Source: Neurospora tetraspora (Eukaryota; Ascomycota; Sordariomycetes; Sordariales; Sordariaceae). From it: a DNA stretch of 64,000 nucleotides. Where the stretch lies: contig NW_026944383.1 of NCBI RefSeq assembly GCF_033439725.1, forward strand, positions 1,612,001 through 1,676,000, written 5' to 3'. Under the pieces are notes generated by a model. The model did not search any database. It was not told where the DNA came from and saw only the letters and a list, made by a program, of their open reading frames with translations. How positions within the stretch are numbered: position 1 is the stretch's first letter; each line of letters begins with the position of its first letter. The position numbers were made by a program, and so were the translations under genes. This document shows, piece by piece, positions 37,715 through 48,900 of this stretch.

Positions 37715-39767
37715 AATTAAAAAATTTTAGGTATTTCTTATTCTAGTCGGAATTATATACGATAGACATAATTAATTAAAAAAGTAAAGAAGGAGAAAAG
37801 GAGAAAGAGAGAAGGAAGTAAGGAATAGGTAGCCTATATATAAGAATTGAGTTAACCGGATTAGGATATAGTTAACGTATTACATAATATAGTTAGCGTA
37901 TAATTAGTATAGAATTTAAAGTAAATTTTTTATTATTAATTATATATAAACGCCGAAGTATTTAATAGCGAACGTTAGAATAGAGCTATATTTATTTATT
38001 ATACGAAATAGATTTTAATTAAAGCGAAGGTTAGGAACGAATAATTTAATAATAATTTGAAGATATTTAATTAAAATAGTTAAATAGCGGATTATAGTAT
38101 ATTTTGGTAATTCTAATTAGAATGAAGCGTAGTAAGTAGGTTATTAGTTTAAAGAACTTAATAATTTAGATATAATTAGTAGGTCGCGGAATTTAAAGGA
38201 CCTATTAGCTCGGATATAATTAGTATATAAGGTAATAATTTAATTAGCGCGCGGAGAAGAACTGATTAGCTAATAGGTACGGGGAGAATTTATTATATTA
38301 AGGACCGATATTTTAATTCCGTCTACCGACTTTAATTAGAGCGAAGCCCGTTTATATATAGGAGGTTTATAGACGGTAATAGCGGAGCTGTATATAAACC
38401 TTATATTATAAGTTATTAAATAATAAATTATATTTATAAATTAATCCGGATAAAGTTTAGAACGATTATCCTTTAAATTAGCCTACCGTTACTTTCGTTC
38501 CCCGAATTCTAAACGTTTGATAATTTATTACTTTAATTATAAATAATAACCAGGTCGTCTTTATAATAGTTAGAAAGATTAAAATATTTCTAATCCTCTC
38601 CCTTCTTTAACCGTACCTCCTTACTATTAAATTATTTAAATATACCTGAAAATCATTCAAATAAGCTATTATACTATAAATCGGATATATTAAAATCATT
38701 AGGATCTGATTATTTATAACGTCGCGTTATAAACCCAATTTTATATATTATATAAATATAATTAATAATATTTAAATTAATAAACGGGTTAATATACCTA
38801 CCATTATTAAATCGCCCGAATTTAAATTCGATTATTTTACGAATAGCCGCAATAAGGGGTTTAATAATTAATAATTCCGTAAAAGTAAATTTTATATTAT
38901 ACGTAGAATTCTTATTATATTTAATATCGATAGTAAACGAGCGATTAATATATCTTATTATTAAATCAATATCTTTCTATTCGCTGCCAATTATAATATA
39001 TTTTACTAACTCGGACTTTAAAATAGCCTTAAATAATTCGCTATTAGTAATTTTTAATCGAAGGAGCTACGAAAAGTATAATATTTCGGGCTTATAATTA
39101 GTAGCCTTTCTACTATAGAAAAGAAGTAGTAAATAATTAATAGTTTACCGGAGTATTCTATAGTCGTTAAATTAGACAGTGCGAATAAAAATAATTAATA
39201 CGTAGATAATATATAAATATCGATATACGCTACGAAATTGAATATTAATACCAATTCTATTACGTATTGTATATTTGCTAATATATCCTTATAATATAAA
39301 TATTTCGTTATAAATGTAATCTAATTGCATAAATAAATAAAAGTGCTTATAAATTTAAATAATAACTATAAATATAATTTCAATACTCTCCCAACTAAGG
39401 ACGGTAGGATTTAAAATTTTAGCGTCGACTAGATTTTGTATAAGAAAAGCGAGAATTTTAAAATAAAATATGTTGTAAAGAAGACGCAACTTATAATAGA
39501 ATTTAATTTTAAATTACTTTATCGTTCTCGCCCTCCCGAAACTAAATATATTTTATTCTATAAAAGGCTAAAAGTACCGAAAGATTAAATTAACGTAATT
39601 TATTTTAATATAAAAGAAAAGAAAAATTAAAACTATTTACTATTTACAGTCGTATATATTTTATATATTTAATTATATTAATATAATTTTACAAATGTAG
39701 GACGTCGTCTTTTAATTACTATAGACGAGGAAAAGCCTATTACTAAATTATATTAAATCTATATTTA

Positions 39768-40038
39768 TGTCATGGGGCTAGAGCCCAGGGGGTAAGCTTG
39801 GCTGATGCTAAGCTGTGTCCTATATTATCGATAGGGAGCCTGCCTTATTGATAGGGATGCGAGCCTTCTAGTTGGCCAGACCTGCATGACTGCCTAGCCC
39901 GTACGCTCCAAGTGACCTACACAAAACCTTCTTTTAACTATACCCTTCTAATACAATCTTTCTTTTCCTCTTTATCAAATATAGTATTTCAATCTTACAC
40001 GACTACTCGCTATGCCTTACTCTTGTAGACCCGTTACA
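39768..40038 (+). repeat. Solo LTR of the gag-only element family
   Basis: 271 bp from TGTCATGGGG to CCGTTACA, homologous to the LTRs at 29503 and 31479. It is flanked by perfect 5-bp duplications ATTTA (39763-39767 and 40039-40043). No internal sequence is attached, so it formed by LTR-LTR recombination. It is visibly less A+T-mutated than the surrounding DNA, which suggests a later insertion. Confidence 0.88.
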
Positions 40039-41549
40039 ATTTAGAAGGTCGAGAAATAATTTATTATATAAACGATAAACGCTAGCGAATTCATCTTTAT
40101 TTTTATTAATAGCGGGGGTTTAAAGAATAAAATTCTTTAGTATCCAGTATTATTAAACCTTAAAGAAGGCGTAATAGGGTAGACAGTTTTATTAGCTGAA
40201 AATTAGAAAGAAGGATTGTAGTTTATTGGTTATTAAGGAGTAAAAAGCGGGACGAAACGTTTATAGCGTTTAAGCGAATATTAGAATTATTTATTTCTTT
40301 TAGAATAGAACTATAAATCAGAATTAGTTGGGGCGGAAAGGGCTATATATATTAGGACTATTTATTAATAGGCAAATAGTAAGATTATACATTTTATCTT
40401 TCCAATTAATACCGAAGCCCTAAATAGTATTTAAATAATTATAATTATTATAAATAATAATAAGACCGGGATTAGAAATAACCCGTTTCAAATTAATTTA
40501 AAAATATAAATTTAAAATTATAATATAAGAGGTAGCGGTACTAACTATTTTAATATCCGTAAAGGTTTTAATTATTATTATAATCTTAGTATACGAAATA
40601 TAGACTTTGAATATAGCTAATATATTTTAAATACGCTTCGCTACACTATTAATACGTAAATGTAAATTTATAAATTACGAAAAGAAGTCGGAGTTCCTGG
40701 GGGCGATAATACTTATAATAATTGTAAAGATTATATATATTATAGGCGAGATAATATTATTATAACAAGTTCGTAGTTTCTAAAACGGCTAATATATATA
40801 AATATATTTTATTAAGCTTTGGAGCAGTAAGTGTATTTAAAGCGTATATTTAAATAAATTGATAATATACCCCTTTATAACCGATATAACTTATTTAGTA
40901 TTATATAAATCGAAGATATTATATAGCCTACTTCTACCCAAAATAGAAGAAACGCTAAGTTTCACGAAAGATAAAAAAAGTTTAAAGTGTTTCGGGAAAG
41001 AAGTAAATTCCCGATAGAGATTCTTTGAATTATATAAATAATTTTCGTCGCTAAATTATATAATAATATTATAGCGACCGAAAGCTTCGTATATATCCTA
41101 ATTTTATAAAGAATTAACGAATTGCCTAATATAGGACCCGAATAGCCGATTATCGCTTCGAATTACCTTTACTTAACTATAAATAAATTGCTTTAATATC
41201 CTCCTCTTAGGGTTAAAGCGGATCCAATATTCTTAAATAATACAAACGAAGTATTAATCCGCATTATAAATACCCGAATTTGATCTGTTAAAGAATTTAA
41301 AATTAATTGGATTCGATAGAATAGCTGGAGACGGGTAAGGAATTGGACTAGAAGCTACAAAGTCTAAAATATTACAGGGTATTAAATATATTAATATAAT
41401 TAGGTTAATTTAAAGGATAGAGAGTTCGAATATAAAGTTAGGTGAATTGGGCGCGAATATTGAATAATTAATAAGTAAAGCCGGAAGGAGCGATTTTTAA
41501 AACGAGTAGTAAATTGAATCGGGCGAATAAAATATTACGATTTAGTAGA

Positions 41550-41690
41550 CTTCGCTCTAATTAGAATATATTATATAAAGAAAGAATATAATTATAATTA
41601 TACAATTTAATAAACTTTGCTCTAATTAGAATTATAACTTTATTATATTATAAATTATAATTATAGTTTAATTAGAGTAGGCTCTAATTG
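41550..41690. repeat. Palindromic motif cluster at the right edge of the block
   Basis: Copies CTTCGCTCTAATTAGAAT (41550-41567) and CTTTGCTCTAATTAGAAT (41614-41631), plus an inverted partner AGTTTAATTAGAGTA near 41665, just before GC-normal sequence resumes. Confidence 0.7.
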
Positions 41691-41855
41691 TACCAATTTA
41701 GGCCCCGGCGGCTAATAGCTAAAACGTTCAAAGTTAGCTTAGACCTACTACCGCAAAAAAGTATACCCGTTCGCTAATTAGTGGGTGGTGTAGGGGGGTG
41801 AGGCGGGCGGGCGCGTTTCGGAAGTCTAGCAGGTTTGAGGTCTGAGACTACATTA

Positions 41856-41975
41856 GGTTTCTGAGAAGCCGTTTTATAATATGACACAGCGTGCACTATC
41901 GTAGGACGATTTATTGAAAAATAGTTTTACGGTAGTGTACGCAATACTATTTTATAGAATGGCTTCTTAGAAACC
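41856..41975. mobile_element. 120-bp MITE flanked by TTA duplications
   Basis: The ends are inverted repeats (GGTTTCTGAGAAGCC on the left; on the right the inverse with one difference), followed by weaker pairing inward (CACTATCGTA against TACGGTAGTG). It is flanked by TTA at 41853-41855 and 41976-41978. Size, TTA duplication and terminal repeats resemble short elements such as Guest described in Neurospora, or PIF/Harbinger-type MITEs generally. I could not compare sequences, so the family is tentative. Confidence 0.7.
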
Positions 41976-41978
41976 TTA

Positions 41979-43167
41979 TGGGTGTTTCTATTTGTGAATG
42001 GCTTTAAAATTAAGCTCGCTATAGTAGTTTTTGTTATCTTTTATTATTAGATCAACAGCAAACCCTTCAAAAAAGCTGAGATTCTCAGCTTTTTTCGATT
42101 AACCAGTCTTAATATATTATCAACCCCTTTTAGGAAGCTAATAAGCCTTTATATAGGTAAAAAGCTACGTACAGGGGGGTTATAGAGCTCCCTGGCTAGC
42201 GTGGTACGTGCCAAGCTCCTGAACGTCTTCTTTGAGCCATATGCGGTGTGATCAACTGCATATTTACTGCATATCAACCGCAGGGGTCGATTTGTATGGG
42301 CTCTGGATCAACGTTGGAAAATTTGGAACGCGCCCTCGAGGTTTGTTTTTCAACGCTCCGCCGACCTAGGCGAGTTTCTGGCTGGCTTCGCTCCGCCTCG
42401 CCTTTTAGGTTTGTCAAAAGAAGCTGGTAAACCGTCGTCCGGCCATTGGTTCTCCTTATCACGGGCTTTCACGGCCCTATAGAAACGCTAGTGCTATCAC
42501 AATCGCTTGCCCCTTCTCTGCAACCGGTTGTCTGCAAGCTGCAACTCTGTTTTACAATTTCCGGCTATGCCGGCACGTCCGGCCCAAGTTCTCCCCTTGC
42601 TTCCACTTCCACTTGCATTGCAGTGGGCGACATCGAACATACCGCCACGCCAGTTCCGGCTCAGGCGCAGGAAAGGGTAGAGCTGATTTTCGGCTTCCGT
42701 TGTTGGGCAAGTGACCAGGAGGCGGGAGGCGAGAAGGTCGGCGGTATTGAGGCCCGGGAGGTGGGGGGCAAGTGCACCCAAGTACCGGATTATTTATTTG
42801 TTCGACGACGGAAGGGTGCTCGGCAGTACCACGGCGGTCTAACGCCCACACCACGGCGAAACCCCACATATCACCAACATCGACTGCCGCCGTCGAGGCT
42901 ATTGTGCCTTGTGGGTACGCAGGTACGTAGCCAAGGAAGTCGGGGTGGATTCACAACGCCGTGACGGTGCCGCAGGTTGCAGAGAGCGCTTGGTGCCTTG
43001 GTGGAGTTTAGGGGACCGAGAGGATCTACACCAACCCGGGGCTTCGGGATCTGACGGCCACTTGTTCGGACCTCAAAGAAAGGGATCGGCATCCGGCCGT
43101 CCTATCTCAAGGCGCCCAAGGCGGCTTACCACGGAGAGCTCATCGCCGGAGAAAGTGAAACCAACAG
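41979..43167. other. GC-normal island with a possible kinase-domain relic
   Basis: Unique-looking DNA between two RIP-type blocks. On the minus strand, about 42820-42940, one frame reads LGYVPAYPQGT...DVGDMWGFAVVW, which resembles kinase subdomains VIII-IX (GYVPPE...DVWGFGVVL). The frame continues to 42552 in low-complexity sequence. There is no HRD or DFG motif nearby, so at most this is a fragment. I list no gene here. Confidence 0.35.
42069..42095. repeat. Perfect 13-bp-arm hairpin ending in T6
   Basis: AAAAAAGCTGAGA (42069-42081), one central base, then its exact inverse complement (42083-42095). It has the form of an intrinsic-type stem followed by T residues. In a fungal nucleus its role is unknown; it may be the core of a very small inverted-repeat element. 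Confidence 0.8.
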
Positions 43168-43513
43168 CTACTCGTCAGGGATTCAAAATCCCCCGTGACT
43201 AGTGGTGAGCACCCCTAGTCAGGTTCATTGATTCGTACACGCTCATTGATTCGTACGAGATTGTTATAACCGAGCCGTATATGGTGTGCATGCATCTCAT
43301 ATTCAGCTGGGAAAGATAATATGCACCTAAACCATCTGTATATGCGGGTAAGCCCGCTAACCGTCTTAGCGTGGTCGACTTTGGCCAAGCGGGCATTGGT
43401 TAGCGCGTGTAAGTCGCTCCCGCGGTACGAATCAATGAACGTGTACGAATCAATGAACCTGACTAGGGGTGCTCACTACTAGTCACGGGAGATTTTGAAT
43501 CCCTGACGAGTAT
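43168..43513. mobile_element. MITE, family copy 2 (about 346 bp)
   Basis: Same family as 19939-20286. The ends are CTACTCGTCAGGG and its near-perfect inverse; the arms pair for about 90 bp, with a nested palindrome (GTGACTAG...CTAGTCAG) and paired subterminal CATTGATTCGTAC words. The two arms differ from each other at only a few positions, whereas the two elements differ much more, so arm homogenisation or a recent burst of each subtype is likely. No clear target duplication was found at this copy. Confidence 0.8.
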
Positions 43514-43679
43514 CAAGCACGGTAGCACTGGACTAGAGAATGGAGTCTCTGAGCCGACCCCGGTGCCGTACTCCGTCTTTGCGGCCCTGTAACTGAGCCC
43601 ATTCAAGACATGCCGAGCTAGGGACGGTCTCGTCAGAATGGTCACTGGTCAGGTATGGTAATAACTGTCAGTGCAATGA

Positions 43680-45955
43680 AAAAATGGGATTCTTAACCGC
43701 TTATCTAACCGCACGTGATTTACTTATCGGTAAAATCCTCCCTTTTTTCGATATTTTCACGTAATTCTACTAAATCTATTGGGAATCGAGTGATTTATCG
43801 CCTTTTATAATATATTCGATTTGCTCTATTGAATATCCTTGTTTTCAACCTCCTACCCTCCTCGATTATTATATTGTATATTGATATATAGACGCTCTTC
43901 CATCTCCAATAGCAACTCGTTTCTTTAGTCGTAAAATAGCTAGGCCTAGCTTTAGTTTAATTTATAGAGTCGTCTACTATTTATATAGACGAATATTAAT
44001 ATATTCATCTTCTCGGCGCCTATTTTATTACGTATAGGATTTTCGAGATAATTTATTATAGAGAAGGTTCTCTTATATAGTATACTATTTATTAATATAT
44101 TAAATATACGTATAGCGAGGGCTGTAATAACTGATCTAATTTGTATTATATTTTGTATATACCCCTAGAATTACTTAGGACTTAGGTTCATAGTCTAAAC
44201 GGCGGCGTACTATACGTATAACCCCTTACGAGTACGAAAATTGAAGAAGTTTTTAATTACCTACTAATTTATTAACTTTAGCTACCCTATGAACTTACGT
44301 AGGAATTTAATAGTTTGGTACTATATATTAGGAATAAGAAGGGTAATAGTATTAAGTACCTACATAGTAACAATTAATAATTAGAAGTATTTAAATTAAT
44401 TGATAGGTATTAATTACTTAATTCGTTTAGTAATATACGTACGGTCTAAATTTTATTAATCATTAGCGGGGATGGAGTATTATAAATAGAATTAAATTTA
44501 GTAAACTTCTAACTATTTAGGGACAGTATAACCGACGTACGTTTTATTTACCTTTATTTTTAATTAAACTTTGTAAAGTAGTATTAGGAAAATGTTTAAT
44601 TTATTAAAAATAAATTAAAAACTACCGTCGTTAATAATATTAAATATTTATTAAAATTATACGGCGGGAATACCTTTATTACCGTTAGCGTAGGGGTCGT
44701 TTAAATACTAGCCATTAAAGAGTATTAATTAGGCGAAGCTTTATAGTATTACCTTTATACGTTAAATTAATTTAATTGATTTATATTATAATTCCTATTA
44801 AATAATTATATTAATTTTGTTAGCAATACTATATATAAGAAATAACGGGAAGATTCAAATTTACGCGGCTAAAATTAATATAATTTTACTATTGTATAAG
44901 ATTATATACGTACGTAAGCGAGAGAGTTAGAATTTGGAAGTGCGAAAGAATATAACGAATTAGTTAATTACGTAAGTTATTACTTTGAATATTAATATAT
45001 TTAATAAATCTTTTATTAATAGTTAAAGCGAATATAAATTATATAAGATTGTAAAAGAATAGTTAAATTTCCCGTTAACAATAAAATTTTACATAGCCTT
45101 CCGCGCGGTATTATACGTATTAGTAACGAAGCTATTTATTTTAAATATTATTCTATCGATAAATTAGATACTTACCCGGGTAATAAGGGTAATTCAATTT
45201 ATAGAGGTATATTTAATCGAATTAGAATTTATATTAATTTAGTAGAAAGTTGGCCCGTTATAAACGCTAAACGAGATATTAATAATATAGCGACCGGAGT
45301 CATCCTCTAATTTATTAAATAAATATTAATATATATTTTATTTTTTACGTATTAGTCGACGAATCATTTCTTTATTTACGCGTAAATACAGGGTAACTAT
45401 ATATTTCAAATATTATATATATTCGGCGGCATATATATTAGTACGAATATATAAAGGAAGGCTCTTATAGGGGCGCCGTCGAATAAGGAGAATACCTTAC
45501 TTTCGAAGAGTATTACCTCTGTAGTATATTGATTAATTTTCTCTTGTAGAGACGATGTTAATTAGTATATACTTTATATTATTAAGGATATTATAGTAAT
45601 TAGGTAGTATACTTTCTGACGGTTATTAATCTGTATTATGTGTGTTCGAATATCTTCGCGATTTTTGATTTGAAGTGTAATCCTGTGTTGGATGAAGTTC
45701 TGGCATTCAGTAAGGTACGTGCGTATGCGAGTGATATTCTCTGCTTGCTACTATGGGTAGTGTTTATACCTAGCAAGTCGATGGCGATAGTTAGGGTTTT
45801 CGATGAGGTTGTATTTATCAAGTATATGTTAATTCCGTATAAGGCGAATAGGAAGCATCGTTATTGGCGATGTAAATATCGAGTCGTTATTCAAAAAGAT
45901 GGTGTTTTGCGGTAGAAACGAGCAAAAGATTAACTAGATCTAATAGATTATAGTG
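43680..45955. other. Second RIP-type A+T-rich block
   Basis: TpA-rich fossil DNA starting just right of the MITE. It has no long frames up to about 45.6 kb. The final 300 bp (about 45630-45955) is less mutated and has protein-like frames on both strands, but none that I can assign. The likely origin is a retroelement of unknown family. Confidence 0.55.
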
Positions 45956-48900
45956 TGGGGGATGGATAAGCCGATAAGGGGGGCACGGACTTGTGTACGT
46001 GCCTCTTTCTGTTAGTTTTACCTGATATTTTCCGCGTAATAAAAAAATGGATTGATGACGGAAATAATCGATCCCTATGCCGAGCCGAAAGACGAGAATT
46101 CCGCTTTCGGAGATTGTGTTGTTGTGTGTATAGAACCCACTTTCCGCCGCACCCACGACAGGACACCTATCCCATGTCAGGGGGCTTCAATCACTACAGG
46201 TACGTATGCCCAAGGTGAAGCCATCTGTACCTATCACGGCGACAACAACACTGTCACATACGAGAGTAGAGTCTGGCTGTTTAGCTCACTCGACTATGGG
46301 CTCCGCGTTCGGCGCTTAGACGTGAGAACAAGTATTGTTTCGAGAAGCAATGGAACATGGCCATCACTCGGGACCGGCCCCTATACACGTGTACTGGGCT
46401 CGTTTCAGACATCAACAACGTGGTGTTGATACGTATCCTAGCTAGCCTAGAGAGAGGTACACTAGTGTACGCTGGTGTTGTGTACATAGTACATGTGTGC
46501 GCTAAAGGTATGTCTTTAGAAGAACCGTTACCAGCCCTATCAACGATGTTCATTGACACTTCAGCAACCTCCGTGACCTGTGATGAACAGACTGCTCCGT
46601 CAAATGGAAGACGGGGCTGTTTAGACAAGACTTTTAGACCTCTACATAGACCGTCAAACCCATGAAACGGAGGGCTACAATCATTATGGGTTCTAGGTAG
46701 ATGCGTTCTGGTCAAAAGGACGACGAACAACGGCAACAATACAGCTGACTAGACACAGACCGACAGACACTTACGCAAAGCTGCCCGACTTTGACAGTAA
46801 CGATAATGTCGGTAAGTGAAAATGGGCAGGATGGACAACCGCAAGGATCGAGGCCCAGAAACTGGTCCAAACTACACCGTTATCGGGCCCCAGACTGGCT
46901 GCCAGTTGACTATTCCATTTGATGGTATTGTCAATTTTTACACCATTAAATGTGAGGTATACGATGATGGCGGAAACACTAGAAAGGGAGTCAAACGGCA
47001 GCGAGCTGAATGGATGAAGCGGTGTGTACATGTGTGTGGCTGTGCCTATGCCCAGAGCGACGATCAACCACAATGATCCAGACACCGCGGTACTCAGGAG
47101 GTTGACTCCAGTCTCTGGAAGATCAACGGTGATCAACCATGGAAAACGGTGACGCCTTACTATCAACACAGACTGTCAGATGATGAGTTTCGGCCAGGCG
47201 GATGAAGTTTGGGGGTTGGAACAGGAACACCTATTCGGCTTTGGATGGATGGATTCGGCAGAGCAATAGCCCCTTTCCGGCCGTCAAATTTTGAGAACTT
47301 GAAGTTCCGTTGCTCTAGAGACCCTCCGACAGCATCAGCACATGCTACAAAGTTTCCAAGCAATACGGCCAGAACAAAAAAGGACCTACCTCGGTGAGGT
47401 CCTCTTCAATCAGAGAAGACCGCATCAATAGTAGACGTTGCAGTATATGACCCGCATCATCAGTGGAAACCAGCTTTCAAGTCAATCTGAGCTCATCGCC
47501 TTGGTGCTACTCGCCTCAGTCCAAACCAGTTGAGGTCTCTTGCTGTCCTTAACAATCGCTTCGCTTCAAACACTGCCAAGTCAGATCCGAGCTGCTCAGT
47601 GTTGCTAATGGTCTAGTCCACTGCAATGCGAATCAACGACCGAGCTACCGTCATCGGTTCTCATGGTCATTGTAGACTCATACTTTCGTGTTTGAAGTGG
47701 TGTTGTAGATACTCGGTTTCGAGATGATTGCGTTGCTTGTGTTTTGCCATGGGATTGTCTCTGGCACAACCAGCAGCTGCTGTTCGTCTTCCTCGGGTGG
47801 GTGACCATGAATTACCGAGCTTACACCAACGAAGGATGGACAATCGATTTTCAAGATACCAGCCTGGAAGCCACGACCATGTCAGACCATAGAGACACTC
47901 AAAGGTCCAAAGTTCCAGGATTTCTGCAACTCGTCAGTTTGAGCCATAGCCTTCTCGCCTGATGAACAGGGGCCCCATAAGAGCGTTCGTTTTGAGCGGG
48001 GAGGCACTCTAAGTCCTTAGCCGCTGAACGACTGGCGTCGTCTTCTCGACTCTAGAGGAGAGTGGTGAGAGTATAAGAATCGCCCACTTGCCAGTCTGGA
48101 CACTGAGCCTCAGACGATCCTCTTGCCGGAAAGAAGTGTCTTGATGCACTCTCTGCCTAAGGTACTTACGAAGTGAGAGGTCCATATAAAGGACCCTCTG
48201 CAACTTCAACACCACGAAATGCCGCATATACCGCACAACTAAAAATCAGGGGCCTCGAAGGTGCGTACCCAGTACCTTAGTTGCGGCTGTTCCTACCTTC
48301 AATCCACGGGAGTAACACTCAAACTTTCCTCTCGGAACAAACGTTTAAGATTGTTGTGTTTCTCTTCATCCCACATACGTGTGACCTCCTGTCGGCTGTA
48401 AAGTACCTACCTACCCTAAGGGGTTTTGATCGACCTTGTGTACTACATGTATAGGTAATTCCTGCCATCGTCGGAACTACATGAACATATAGTCCATTTA
48501 GTTCACTCGCTCTTAAACTGCAATCTAGTCTACGTGCTCTCTCCCCCCTGGAATGAGTCAGATAAGCAAACGTCTCAAACCATCAAAGGAGGGTATTTTA
48601 AGTGAAACCGCCATGACTGATAAGATCGAGATAAGATGGGAGGGACTGGGTCTGTCAAGGGACAGGATATGGAGTCGAATGCGCGTCAGAAACCCTGCTG
48701 CCCGATCAAGTACCATGTGTAACTGTAAACGCTCGAGCCGGAACCTTTCTCGTGTGTGACGACAGACGAATAGTCGTTCATGTCTCGTCCTTTCTCTTCA
48801 TAAGGGTGAGGCGGAGGAGGTGAGAGCTAAAGGTGAGAGAGAGCATGGATTGTCCTCACTCTCGGTTCTTTCACGCATAGGTAACCACGAAAACCTCTGC

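Larger units (their letters stand above)
36210..41711. other. RIP-type A+T-rich fossil DNA, right part of the large block
   Basis: TpA-rich DNA without a usable frame. It contains a 68-bp tandem duplication (36891-37026), a 38-39-bp tandem array (37619-37714), about ten copies of a palindromic CTCTAATTAGA motif, and a solo LTR (39768-40038). A protein-like relic seems to run on the plus strand at about 40.1-41.4 kb, but I could not name it. The block ends at about 41.7 kb, where GC-normal, G-rich sequence (41785-41815) begins. Confidence 0.55.

Noticed and set aside
42446-42964. 172-codon plus-strand frame in the GC-normal island
   Set aside because: TTG start, low-complexity tail and overlap with the minus-strand kinase-like fragment; no support as a gene.
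45638-45915. 91-codon plus-strand frame in the second RIP block
   Set aside because: No ATG at its start and no recognisable domain; treated as part of an unassigned fossil.
47085-47169. LPETG followed by a hydrophobic stretch, as in bacterial sortase anchors (minus strand)
   Set aside because: Sortase anchoring does not exist in fungi, the frame lacks an ATG and no basic tail follows; a chance match.
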